Under the pieces are notes generated by a model, which was not told the DNA's origin, did not search any database, and was given only the letters and a program-made list of their open reading frames with translations. Below, one piece after another: positions 15,724 to 23,837 of a stretch of DNA of 64,000 nucleotides; positions within the stretch are counted from its first letter, which is position 1; every line of letters begins with the position of its first letter. The stretch covers positions 5,208,001 to 5,272,000 of the forward strand of contig NZ_CP017248.1 of the NCBI RefSeq assembly GCF_001735805.1, in the 5' to 3' direction. The position numbers and the translations under genes are program-made. Source of the stretch: Streptomyces fodineus. Lineage in GTDB: Bacteria > Actinomycetota > Actinomycetes > Streptomycetales > Streptomycetaceae.

Positions 15724-16128
15724 ATGCGCAAGATCTCCCGCGGCATCATCGCCGCCGCCCTCACCGCCTCCGCGTTCCTCGCCGTCCCCACGATGAGCGG
15801 TGCCCACGCCGCCACCAAGGCCCCGGCCGCACCCGCCGGCGACTGCCACCTGACCGCCGACACCCCCACCTACGCCAACCACACCATCACCGGCTACGGC
15901 GGGCGCTGGGACTGCAGCTCGGACGCCACCATCATCGTCAAGCTCATGGAAAGGCACGACTTCCGACGGGACCGCGTCCTGGACCAGCAGAGGGGCTCCG
16001 GGCGCCAGATCGACCTGCACCCGAGCTACGGCTGTGAGCCGGACAGCCAGTACCGGGTCTACTCAGAGACCGACGGGCCCGGCGACGTCAAGGTGCAAAG
16101 CCCCGAAGTCACCTACCGCTGCCAGTGA
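15724..16128 (+). CDS. small secreted protein
   Basis: 134 residues with a clear signal peptide (MRKISRGIIAAALTASAFLA, Ala-rich cleavage near AHAA). The mature part is about 105 residues with four cysteines (CHLTAD, WDCSSD, YGCEPD, YRCQ) that can form two disulfides. An AAGGAG precedes the ATG. It follows the NlpC/P60 gene in the same direction and is closed by a strong terminator. The fold is probably a small beta protein; no family is recognised. Confidence 0.7.
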   Translation: MRKISRGIIAAALTASAFLAVPTMSGAHAATKAPAAPAGDCHLTADTPTYANHTITGYGGRWDCSSDATIIVKLMERHDFRRDRVLDQQRGSGRQIDLHPSYGCEPDSQYRVYSETDGPGDVKVQSPEVTYRCQ

Positions 16129-16154
16129 CCTCGCCGCGCACCTAGCCAGGCGCG

Positions 16155-16193
16155 CCGGGTGGCCCAGGGAGTCCAGCTCCCTGGGCCACCCGG
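16155..16193. terminator. strong hairpin terminator
   Basis: A perfect 16-bp stem (ccgggtggcccaggga and its complement) with the 7-nt loop gtccagc. It ends the secreted-protein unit and may also block transcription arriving from the minus-strand 16258-16650 gene. Confidence 0.8.
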
Positions 16194-16257
16194 CTCAGCC
16201 ATGACAGGAGACGTTCGCCCGGCCGCGGTGGGGACCGCCGTCCAACGCGCTGCCGGG

Positions 16258-16650
16258 TCAGTTCTCTTCGTACAGGGCGCGGTATTCGAGGGTGTCTTCC
16301 GCGGTGACGATCTCGGCCAGGCGTTCGAACTCCGCGTAGTCCTCGTCGGTCATAATGGCGACGGCGTCGTCGACCACGGATCCCTTGGGGAGCTTGGCGA
16401 AGTACTTCATGAGCAGGTCGACGAAGGCGTCCTGCATTTCGTCGAGTTCACGCTGCCATTCGGCTTCGAGCTGTATCTGCGCCTTCGCGGCAGCCTTTTC
16501 CTCCGGGGTGAAGGTGACCAGCAGGTCGCGCTCAGCGCGGGTGAACGGACGTCCGTCGCGGTGGTAGGGGCGCGTCCGGATGTCGGGGTGGCTGAAGTCC
16601 ACCTGGGTGATGAGGAGGACGACTTCGGGGCGAACGGAGGAGTGGGGCAC
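16258..16650 (-). CDS. conserved hypothetical protein downstream of the relaxase
   Basis: 130 residues from the GTG at 16650 (AAGGAA upstream). Charged and helical: a short N-terminal strand (EVVLLITQVDFSHPD), a RPFTRAERDLL segment and a long acidic coiled-coil-like helix region. There is no membrane segment or catalytic motif. It is transcribed like the mobilization genes but separated from them by about 340 bp that include a strong hairpin. Confidence 0.6.
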   Translation of the reverse strand: MPHSSVRPEVVLLITQVDFSHPDIRTRPYHRDGRPFTRAERDLLVTFTPEEKAAAKAQIQLEAEWQRELDEMQDAFVDLLMKYFAKLPKGSVVDDAVAIMTDEDYAEFERLAEIVTAEDTLEYRALYEEN

Positions 16651-16987
16651 GGGTGATTCCTTGTGTGGTGTCGTGAGATGGGTTTGTGCTGGTGACCGGC
16701 GCAGGGGAAGTGCACTGGCTGGTGGTGCTCGAGGCATGAAGTGCGGGTGCCTTGACCGGGACGGTGTGGGCTGTGAGGGCAAGGGCCCTCGCGGTGGGGT
16801 GTTTGCCGGACGCAGGCCGGCGGCGGGTGCGACGCGCTCTCGACCGAGGTGGGGACGACGCCGCCAAGAGCCTGGTGTGGGGTTTCTGGACACCAAATGC
16901 TCCGGAGGATCCCCGGTTTCGGTAACCGGGGATCGTCGGCTAGCTTCCGCCTGCGCTGGTCCGGTCAGCGCCGACGGGCGGTGCCGT
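16651..16987. other. non-coding stretch with a strong inverted repeat
   Basis: No gene is supported. It contains the 27-bp hairpin at 16908-16934 and, near 16968, sequence also present beside the relaxase remnant at about 10512. Confidence 0.5.
16908..16934. terminator. 11-bp perfect inverted repeat after the relaxase
   Basis: gatccccggtt, tcggt, aaccggggatc. Its place about 55 bp beyond the relaxase stop fits a terminator for the mobilization operon. Confidence 0.6.
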
Positions 16988-18706
16988 TCATGGGCCGGTT
17001 CGCGGGTTGTGCGGCGGGCGTCGGGGATGTGGCGCGGTGCTTGTCTGGGGTGGTTGTGTCCTGGGGGAGTCTGGGGCGGCGGGCAGGTGGGCGCTGCGGC
17101 GCAGGCGCCATACGAGGACGTCGCTGATGGAGCTGGCGGTGTCGAGTTCTCGCCGTTGTGTGGCTTCGGTGAGCAGGGTGGCCGGGTTGTGGCCGGCGTC
17201 CTGGGCGTCGGCGAGGGTGGCGGCCAGGGCGGGCCAGCCGGGTTCGGCCAGGATCTGTTCGGCCAGGTCGGGGACTGCGTGACGCAGCATGGCCGCCTGC
17301 CGGTGCCGCAGGGACGGGGGCATGCGGCAGCCTCGCTGCCGGAGCACGTCCATGGGGTGGGCTGCGGCGGCCTGGTAGGCGGCGCGGAGGTGTTCGGCCG
17401 TCTGGCGGGCGGCCTTCGCCTGCTGGGCATGGTGCCTCTTGGCATGCCAGTTCGCCGCGGCGATGGCGAGGAAGAAGGCCATGTCGATGAGCATGGCGGT
17501 GGTGGCGCCGTCCTCGCCGCGGCCGAGGGCGGGCCCGCTGCGGATGAGGTCGCGGGCGGCCTGGCGCAGGGCGCGGTCGTGCCCGCGTACGGCCTTGATG
17601 TGGGAGCGGGTGGCCCGCTCGAACGCGAAGGCCGCCTCGCGTAGTTCGGTGCGGGTGTGGGCGGCGGAGGTCTTGGCGAGCGCGTCCAGGATCTCCCCTG
17701 CGGCGGCGATCTGGGCCGCTGCAATGCTGTCGTCTCCGTGGTCGGTGATCAGCAGGGCCTGCCATGTGGCGGCGCTGGCCCGTCGCCGGGCGAACGCGGG
17801 ACCGGTCACCGACGGCAGGGCGGACTGCTGCTCCGGCCGGGAGCTATCTACAGCGGCGGCGGCATCTGTGGGGAGGGTCCAGCGTTCGCGGATGCGGGGC
17901 AGGGACAGGTCGGGGGCGAGTTTGGACCCGGAGAAGAAGACGGGCTCGCCGTCCTTGTTGCGGTCTCCGGGGAGGGCGACGGTGTAGCCGAGGCGGTCTC
18001 CCGACGGGGCGATCCGCTGGCGTATGAGGAGTCCGGCCGAGGCGAGTCGGTCGAAGAACTCCTCTTCGCTGTGGGCGCCGGCTGCCGCCTGGCGGACGGT
18101 TTCGCGGAGCTGCTCGCGCGGGGTGCGCTGCTGGCCCTGGCGGTCGGCCTTGTGGCGTTCGGCGCTGGTGGGTCGCTTGGCGGCGGTGCCGTCCCCGGAC
18201 GCGACGCGGCGCAGGTTGTAGTCGGCTTCGATGCGGCGGCATTCGGCCTGGGCGCGGCGGGCCTCGTTGTGTAGCCGGGGCCGGCGGCCGTCGTCGCGGA
18301 CCAGGGTGGCGATGATGTGGACGTGATCGTCGGCGTGCCGGACGGCTGCCCACCGGCATGCGGCGTCGTCGCCGTCGGGGGCTATACCGGTGGCCGCGAC
18401 CATGCGGCGGGCGATGGCCGCCCAGTCCTCATCCGACAGGATCGGATCCTCAGGCGCAGCCCGTACCGACAGGTGCCACACGTGCTTCTTCGGCCGCCGA
18501 TTGGCGGGCAGGGCGTTGACGGGCTGGTCGAGCAGCCGCTGCAGCTGCCCGAAGGTGGCCTCCGGGTCGCGGCCCGGGTCGGGGGTGAGCGGGTCGAAGG
18601 CGGCCACCAGGTGCGGGTCGATGTGCTCCTCGTCGGTGCCGGGGCCGTAGAGGTAGCGGAGCAGACCGATCGTCTCGCTGCCGCGCTTGTGGATGCTGGG
18701 GATCAC
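16988..18706 (-). CDS. MobA-type relaxase
   Basis: 572 residues. The N-terminal 180 residues are a relaxase domain: candidate nicking tyrosines Tyr18/Tyr20 in LLRYLYGPG and the three-histidine metal motif HADDHVHI (His124, 128, 130) of MobA/VirD2-like enzymes. It nicks oriT and stays bound to the 5' end for transfer. The C-terminal part is helical (FERATRSHIKAVRGHDRALR) with a hydrophobic patch MLIDMAFFLAIAAANW, and ends in a proline-rich tail. The GTG at 18706 overlaps the mobC TGA (GTGA). A copy of its 3' end lies at about 10.5-10.7 kb. Confidence 0.85.
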   Translation of the reverse strand: MIPSIHKRGSETIGLLRYLYGPGTDEEHIDPHLVAAFDPLTPDPGRDPEATFGQLQRLLDQPVNALPANRRPKKHVWHLSVRAAPEDPILSDEDWAAIARRMVAATGIAPDGDDAACRWAAVRHADDHVHIIATLVRDDGRRPRLHNEARRAQAECRRIEADYNLRRVASGDGTAAKRPTSAERHKADRQGQQRTPREQLRETVRQAAAGAHSEEEFFDRLASAGLLIRQRIAPSGDRLGYTVALPGDRNKDGEPVFFSGSKLAPDLSLPRIRERWTLPTDAAAAVDSSRPEQQSALPSVTGPAFARRRASAATWQALLITDHGDDSIAAAQIAAAGEILDALAKTSAAHTRTELREAAFAFERATRSHIKAVRGHDRALRQAARDLIRSGPALGRGEDGATTAMLIDMAFFLAIAAANWHAKRHHAQQAKAARQTAEHLRAAYQAAAAHPMDVLRQRGCRMPPSLRHRQAAMLRHAVPDLAEQILAEPGWPALAATLADAQDAGHNPATLLTEATQRRELDTASSISDVLVWRLRRSAHLPAAPDSPRTQPPQTSTAPHPRRPPHNPRTGP

Positions 18707-19317
18707 GCAGCGGCACCGCCGTCACGGTGGGCCAGCAGAGCATCGGCAGCGTCCGCCATCCGGCAGGCAGCATTCCGCACGGCTTTGGTCGCGGTGTCCA
18801 GATGGGGTACGTCGGCGCCTGAATTGAGGGCCTTGGCCACCTGGTTGAACAGGCCGTGGATGCGGCCCAGGTGCCGGCGGGCGGCGAACAGCTCGTCGAT
18901 GACCTCCCGTTCGGTGGCGATCTCGGCTGCGGTGCGGGTCAGGTCGCGGGCGGCCTTGTCGACGGCGTAGGCGAGGAAGGCGGCGTTGGTCATCTTGCAG
19001 TGGGCGGCTGCGTCGGTGAGACGCTTGAACTCGGCGTCGTTCATACGGCAGCTGGGCTGGTGCGGACGCAGCTTCTTCTGACGCGGACGCTGACGCTTGC
19101 GTGATAGGGACTCGGCCGGCCTGTCCCCTCCCTGCTGCGGTCCGCCCTCGGCCGCAGCTTCCCTGCCCGGCGCCGCATGGCGCGGGGCGTTCTTCGCCAC
19201 CTCTGGGGCGGGGACTCCGGGAGCATTGCTCCCGGGACAACTTGCTCCGACTGGGGCAGGGTTGGACGGCAGGGATTCTTCGTGGGGCATGGGGTCTTCG
19301 TGGTGCGGGGTGTGCAT
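18703..19317 (-). CDS. mobC: MobC-type relaxosome accessory protein
   Basis: 204 residues: a long disordered basic/proline-rich N-terminus, then a ribbon-helix-helix-like segment (RMNDAEFKRLTDAAAHCKMT) and the MobC helical region (FNQVAKALNSGAD). MobC proteins melt oriT and help the relaxase. It overlaps the relaxase by 4 nt and is transcribed just ahead of it, the usual order. Confidence 0.75.
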   Translation of the reverse strand: MHTPHHEDPMPHEESLPSNPAPVGASCPGSNAPGVPAPEVAKNAPRHAAPGREAAAEGGPQQGGDRPAESLSRKRQRPRQKKLRPHQPSCRMNDAEFKRLTDAAAHCKMTNAAFLAYAVDKAARDLTRTAAEIATEREVIDELFAARRHLGRIHGLFNQVAKALNSGADVPHLDTATKAVRNAACRMADAADALLAHRDGGAAA

Positions 19318-19365
19318 GGGGCCCTTCGGGTCGGGGTCTGGTTGAGAGCTCTGGCGCTGCCGGGA

Positions 19366-20736
19366 TCAGCGGAGTGGATCGCCGGCTGCGGCTTTGAGCC
19401 GGGCCTTGAACTCGCGGACGACTCGTCCGACGCCGTCGCTGGAGACGGTGTAGCCGACGGCGCGCAGGGCGTCCTCGACCCGGTCGCGTCCGACGCTGCC
19501 GGTCTCCTCGTAGATGCGGCGAGCGTGCTTGAGGATGACCTCCTCGGAGGCGCGGGCTTTGCCGACGTCGCGCTTCTTCCGGGCAGCGGCCTTCCGCTCG
19601 CGCCTGCCCGACACGCTGCCCGCGCTGTTGCCTGTGAGCGCCGGGCTCTCTTCGGTTTCTGCCCGTGCGGGCAGCCCCGGCTCCGGGCGGGCAGGCTGCG
19701 GGCGGGCAGCCGGAGGGACCTCGTCGTCACCCGGATCTGACGGGTGCGGGCGGGCAGCGTCCTCTGCCCGCGGCAGGGGCGCAGGGCGGGCGGAGCGCGG
19801 GCAGCTGTGCCCGGAGTCCCGGGCGGGGTACGAGGCCGGGATGTGCCAGCGCGGCGGCAGGGTGATGGAGGCGAGGTCGAGGGCCTGCTTGCGGGTGGCG
19901 AGCTTGCGCAGCAGCAGTTCGTCTTGGAGCGGGTCGCCGTCGACGCCGGCCCGCTCCAGGGCCTCGTGCAGGCGTTCTGCCAGGCGTCGTTGCTGTCGCT
20001 TGCCGCGCTGGCGGTCGGTCATCGACTCGGCGCGCAGGATGAGGGCGACGGCTTCGCTGAGCGCGCGGTCGCGGATGAGGCGGGCGGCGTCGGCGTCCTG
20101 GTCGGCGATGCCGAGCCGGGCGAGGAGGCGTTCGCGTGCCTGGCGGACGAGGACGGCGGCCAGGCCGCGTGAGGCGGCGTCGGGGGTGCGGTGGCGCAGC
20201 TCGATGCCCATGGCCAGGTGCCACAGCATCGCGGCCATGACGGGGCCGACGAAGGCTCGCACGGTGCCACCGACCGGCCCGGACTCGGCGTAGGCGGGCA
20301 GGACCTGGACGGCGGTGATGACCCAGGTGAGGGTTCCGGGCAGGCCGGGTGCCTGCTTCGGGCCGTTGAGGTTCTGCCGGGCCATCAGGGCGGTGGCGAA
20401 CAGGGCCAGCTCGGCGGCGGAGAACATCGCGACACGCTCGGCGGTGTTGCCGCCCATGTCGAGGTAGTCGGCGGCGAACCGCCAGCTGGTGTCCGCGCTG
20501 TACGCGGTGCAGCCGAGCGCGGCCACGGCCGCGACCGGCACCGCGACATTCCCGCGCCAGCGGTTGGTGCCGGACGGCCGGCGGTGCTGCTGGCGGTTCA
20601 TCCACGCGGTGAACAGAGCGAACAGGCCGAGCAGGGCAAGAAGCGCCACGGCCATCGCGGGGGTGGGAGCCCAGTGCGACAGGAGCGAGGCAGTGCCGCC
20701 TTCGGTGGCCGAGGCTATCGGGGCAGGGGAGGGCAC
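19366..20736 (-). CDS. DUF2637-type membrane protein
   Basis: 456 residues from a GTG at 20736 with GGAGAG 8 nt upstream; an earlier ATG at 20811 is less likely because it runs into an inverted repeat. Four hydrophobic helices lie in the first 180 residues (LLALLGLFALFTAWM, NVAVPVAAVAALGCTAYSA, an AELALFATALMA stretch, and VMAAMLWHLAMG). Then comes a soluble Arg-rich region and a C-terminal helical domain (AEEVILKHARRIYEE-like, EDALRAVGYTVSSDGVGRVV) resembling a winged helix. DUF2637 proteins are frequent on Streptomyces plasmids and integrative elements; their role in replication or spread is not established. Confidence 0.75.
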   Translation of the reverse strand: MPSPAPIASATEGGTASLLSHWAPTPAMAVALLALLGLFALFTAWMNRQQHRRPSGTNRWRGNVAVPVAAVAALGCTAYSADTSWRFAADYLDMGGNTAERVAMFSAAELALFATALMARQNLNGPKQAPGLPGTLTWVITAVQVLPAYAESGPVGGTVRAFVGPVMAAMLWHLAMGIELRHRTPDAASRGLAAVLVRQARERLLARLGIADQDADAARLIRDRALSEAVALILRAESMTDRQRGKRQQRRLAERLHEALERAGVDGDPLQDELLLRKLATRKQALDLASITLPPRWHIPASYPARDSGHSCPRSARPAPLPRAEDAARPHPSDPGDDEVPPAARPQPARPEPGLPARAETEESPALTGNSAGSVSGRRERKAAARKKRDVGKARASEEVILKHARRIYEETGSVGRDRVEDALRAVGYTVSSDGVGRVVREFKARLKAAAGDPLR

Positions 20737-20812
20737 GTCAGGTCTCTCCAGGGGGTGCTGCGAGGGGGCTTGGATGCAGGAGGGAGGGGCGTTCACGCAG
20801 GGGGCGTTCACG

Positions 20813-20978
20813 CGGGCCCCCTTCTAAAGGGGGCCCCGCGCGTGATCGCTAGGGCGCGTGTACGGCGTGGACGCACCCGTGATCGCTTGACCTGCGGTTT
20901 TACGGTCAGCGTGCACGCCGTGCGCGGTTCACGGCGGCGTCTGGGCGTGAGGGCCGCGTGTACGGTCGCGTGATCGCT
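20813..20978. other. repeat-rich intergenic region, candidate replication or transfer origin
   Basis: Holds an inverted repeat (gcgggccccc, ttctaaa, gggggccccgc at about 20812-20838), then three direct copies of cgtgatcgct (20841-20850, 20878-20887, 20969-20978) and two of gcgtgtacgg (20856-20865, 20956-20965). Spaced iteron-like repeats beside a hairpin, between the DnaB/RepA-like helicase and the mobilization genes, are what an oriV or oriT looks like. No experimental equivalent is known to me. Confidence 0.5.
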
Positions 20979-21000
20979 TCCGGGCGCTGTCGCTGGTGTG

Positions 21001-22533
21001 TCAGCCGACGGCGGTGAGGTGGCGTGCGGAGGCGTAGTAGCGGGTCTGCTGCCCGCCTCCGGCTCCTCCGGCGATGCCGTCGGCCTTGGTGGCCAGGCCG
21101 CTGTCGACGAGGCGGGCCAGGTGGCGGCGGGCCTTCTCCACATCGGCGCGTTCAGGCTCGCCGCCGACCAGGACGGCCGCCAGGTCGCGTGCGGTCAGCC
21201 CGCCTGGGGCGTTGCGCAGCAGGACGGCGGGGTCCTTGGTGGGGTCGACCGTGGTAGTGCCGCGCACGTGGTCGTGGGTGACGTCCAGCGGGCCGATCTC
21301 CCCGGTGGGGGTCTTGAGGTGGTGCAGGGTGACGGCTGGGTCGCCAGCCCGGCCGCTGATGAACAGGACGCTGCCCGCGCCGGCGGTGATCCAGGCGGAG
21401 CCGTAGACCTGGTCCAGGCTGGGGCGCTGGCCGCGTGGTGCGTCGGCGGTGGCCTTGCGCTGGTGGTGCAGCTCCATGATCTCCACGCCGCCTCGCAGGG
21501 CGCGCATGCGGGCGTTGTGGAAGGCGACGGCGAGGCTGTCGTCGACCATGGTGCTGACCGCGTCCTTGAGGCTGTCGATCACGATGGTGTCGGCTCGGTG
21601 GGCGGCGGCGAGGTCGGCGAGGAGGTCGGGTTCCTTGTCGAGGGTGGCGGGCAGCGGGCCCTCCCAGACCACGAGCCGCTCCCGCAGGATCTTCTCGTCG
21701 GTGGGGGAGACGCGCCGGTCCATGGCCCTGGCGATCTGTCGGGGCCGGTCCATGGCCAGGTAGAGCACGCGCCTGCTGGGGGCGACCGGCATCTCCAGGA
21801 CTGTCTCCTGCAGCCCCAGCCGGGCGAAGACCACCTGGTGGGCCAGGGTGGTCTTGCCGACCCCGGGTGCGCCGACGATCATCAGGCTCTCGCCCGGCGC
21901 CCAGACGGTCTTCTCCCGGGTGCCCCACAACGGCTCGGCGTCCGCGCCGGTCTCCTTGACGAAGGACCACCCGTCTTTGGCGAAGCGGTTCAGACGTCCC
22001 TGGCCCGAGGCGAGTGCCCGCTCGCGCTCGGCCCGCATCTCCGCCTCGACCTCGCTGCGTATCGCCTCAGGGTCGGCACCCGGCTCCTGGGCGCGCTGAA
22101 CGGTGCGGACGGCCGAGGCCAGCAGACGACGCAAGTTGGCCTTCGTGCGGATGATCTCCGCGTGGTGCTCCGCGCTGCCGATGTCGTAGAGCGCGCTGGC
22201 GAGCTGGTGCAGGTACGGGGCGCCGCCGACACGCTTGAGATCCCCCTGCTGCTCGAGCAGTTCGGTCAGGACGATCGGGTCGGTCGGTTTGCCCTCGCGG
22301 TGCTGGGCGAGCATCGCGCGCCAGATGGTCTCGTGGGCGGGCCGGTAGAAGGCGTTGTCGCCCAGGATAGGACGCACGGTGTCGATGACATGGCTGTGGT
22401 GCATGCAGGCGCCGAGCACCGCGCTCTCGGCGTCCAGGTTGAAGGGAGCCTGCCCAGGCTCCTCCGAGGACGGCGCGTCGCCGTACTCGAAGCGGGATGG
22501 CATGTCCGACGTGAGGCCCGTACTCTGGGCCAT
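21001..22533 (-). CDS. DnaB/RepA-type replicative helicase of the element
   Basis: 510 residues from the ATG at 22533, which has GGAG upstream. Residues 30-140 match the DnaB N-terminal domain (NLDAESAVLGACM ... DNAFYRPAHETIWRAM). An AAA_25/RepA-like ATPase follows: Walker A GAPGVGKTT (221-229), a RVLYLAMDRPRQIARA strand, Walker B-like DTIVIDSLKDAV and a MELHHQRK sensor histidine region. The C-terminus looks like a winged helix (GLTARDLAAVLVGGEP). It probably drives replication of the excised element. It is divergent from the XRE regulator gene, with an operator-like palindrome between them. Confidence 0.8.
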   Translation of the reverse strand: MAQSTGLTSDMPSRFEYGDAPSSEEPGQAPFNLDAESAVLGACMHHSHVIDTVRPILGDNAFYRPAHETIWRAMLAQHREGKPTDPIVLTELLEQQGDLKRVGGAPYLHQLASALYDIGSAEHHAEIIRTKANLRRLLASAVRTVQRAQEPGADPEAIRSEVEAEMRAERERALASGQGRLNRFAKDGWSFVKETGADAEPLWGTREKTVWAPGESLMIVGAPGVGKTTLAHQVVFARLGLQETVLEMPVAPSRRVLYLAMDRPRQIARAMDRRVSPTDEKILRERLVVWEGPLPATLDKEPDLLADLAAAHRADTIVIDSLKDAVSTMVDDSLAVAFHNARMRALRGGVEIMELHHQRKATADAPRGQRPSLDQVYGSAWITAGAGSVLFISGRAGDPAVTLHHLKTPTGEIGPLDVTHDHVRGTTTVDPTKDPAVLLRNAPGGLTARDLAAVLVGGEPERADVEKARRHLARLVDSGLATKADGIAGGAGGGQQTRYYASARHLTAVG

Positions 22534-22701
22534 AGGACTCCTCTCCCGGCAGGCCACATGGAGCGCCAACTCCGGCCACCGGTCCAGATCGTCATGGTTG
22601 GGCGGTTGTGAGGATCTCCGCTTCGCCCTCGGTGTTCGCAGCACCGGGGGCTTTTGCGTTGTCCGCCTGTGTTCACCGGTGGACGGCACCATCCTACCAG
22701 C

Positions 22702-22740
22702 GCATTCGGGAAACATCTACTTGCATTCGGCTCGCGAATG
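22702..22740. promoter_or_regulatory. candidate operator between helicase and XRE regulator
   Basis: cattcg-gctcg-cgaatg (22724-22740) is a perfect 6-bp inverted repeat with a 5-bp spacer. A further gcattcggg half-site lies at 22702-22710. The AT-richer surroundings (aaacatctacttg, aatgatgtttagttg) fit overlapping divergent promoters. Confidence 0.45.
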
Positions 22741-22814
22741 ATGTTTAGTTGTGTACCCAGGGGCCGTACGGCTATAGCCCCGCCCGGACGACCAACGCGA
22801 CTGAGGAGGTGAGC

Positions 22815-23375
22815 ATGGCCAGCGGCAAGGGCGACGACGCGCGCGCGGCGAACACGCGGCCACCGGTCGAGGACAACATCGCCGAACGCGTGAAGCTGGA
22901 GCGCGAGGCGCGCGGCTGGAGCACGGTCACCCTGGCCGAGAAGATGGCCGAGGCCGGCCACCCCATCGGCCAGTCCGCCATCTGGCGCATCGAGAGCGGC
23001 AAGCCACGCCGCCGCGTCAACACCGACGAGGCGCTCGGCTTCTGCAAGGTCTTCGACATGACCCTCGACGAACTCGCCAGCCCACCAGGGCAGATGGCCA
23101 ACCCGGTCATCCGCCGGCTGGTCGGCCAGTACGTCGAGCTGTGGAAGGAATGGCGTGCCCTGGGCAAGTCCATGGACGACGTCCAGGACCAGCTCAACGA
23201 GTACACCAAGGCCCACCCCGACCAGGACGTCATGGTCCGCCACCTGCTCGCCCACGAACTGGACGTGGCCTCCAACGGCGACTTCCACCGCCACAAGGGA
23301 GCCCGCGGCCGACTGATCCGCTGGCTCGGCGACTACTTCCCGGCGGCCAAAGACCCCGACACGGCTGACGAATAG
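22815..23375 (+). CDS. XRE-family regulator of the element
   Basis: 186 residues, ATG at 22815 behind GAGGAGG. Residues about 22-85 are the XRE helix-turn-helix (ERVKLEREARGWSTVTLAEK and IGQSAIWRIESGKP). The remainder is helical (LVGQYVELWKEWRALGKSMD). No peptidase or ligand domain is seen. It lies upstream of xis and int and divergent from the helicase gene, which fits a master switch of replication and excision, as regulators of Streptomyces integrative elements often are. Confidence 0.75.
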   Translation: MASGKGDDARAANTRPPVEDNIAERVKLEREARGWSTVTLAEKMAEAGHPIGQSAIWRIESGKPRRRVNTDEALGFCKVFDMTLDELASPPGQMANPVIRRLVGQYVELWKEWRALGKSMDDVQDQLNEYTKAHPDQDVMVRHLLAHELDVASNGDFHRHKGARGRLIRWLGDYFPAAKDPDTADE

Positions 23376-23526
23376 CCGCTTGCCGCAGGGGCCTCGGTGC
23401 TGCGAACACCGGCGCCCTCATGCGGGCACATCCTCACGCGCGTCTGCGCAACCGCCCAACCACCCACCACCACGACCGGTCCGATCGGAGTTGGCGCTCC
23501 GTACGTGACCGGGGTGAGGAGCCCTC

Positions 23527-23826
23527 TTGCCCGAGTTCCCCCTGCCCGTCACCCAGATCGCCCAGCTGCTCGGCGTCCCCGAAGGGGCCTTGCGCGCCCT
23601 GATGGCCGAACGGGGTGACGAACCTGGCGACCCCACTCTCGTCGGTCTGACCGTCGAGGAGGCCGCACGCCGCCTCGGCATCGGCCGGACGAAGATGTAC
23701 GAGTACGTCTCGTCCGGGGAGATACGTTCCGCCAAGATCGGCAGTCTGCGCCGCATACCCGCCGAGGCAGTCGGTGAATTCCTAGCCCGCCGCTACCGGA
23801 CAACGGACTTCGACGCCGCGGCCTGA
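23527..23826 (+). CDS. xis: excisionase (HTH_17 type)
   Basis: 99 residues, probably from the TTG at 23527. The C-terminal half is the MerR-like winged helix typical of excisionases: LTVEEAARRLGIGRTKMYEY, VSSGEIRSAKIGSLRRIPAE, AVGEFLARR. The N-terminal 40 residues hold another short HTH-like helix pair (VTQIAQLLGVPEGALRALM). It ends 11 nt before int, so the two are co-expressed. Xis biases the recombinase to excision. Confidence 0.85.
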   Translation: MPEFPLPVTQIAQLLGVPEGALRALMAERGDEPGDPTLVGLTVEEAARRLGIGRTKMYEYVSSGEIRSAKIGSLRRIPAEAVGEFLARRYRTTDFDAAA

Positions 23827-23837
23827 GGCGGGCGCGC

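Noticed and set aside
15662..16037. A true C-terminal extension of the NlpC/P60 protein
   Set aside because: The residues are His/Arg/Pro-rich out-of-frame sequence of the next secreted gene. A one-base correction gives the normal family end.
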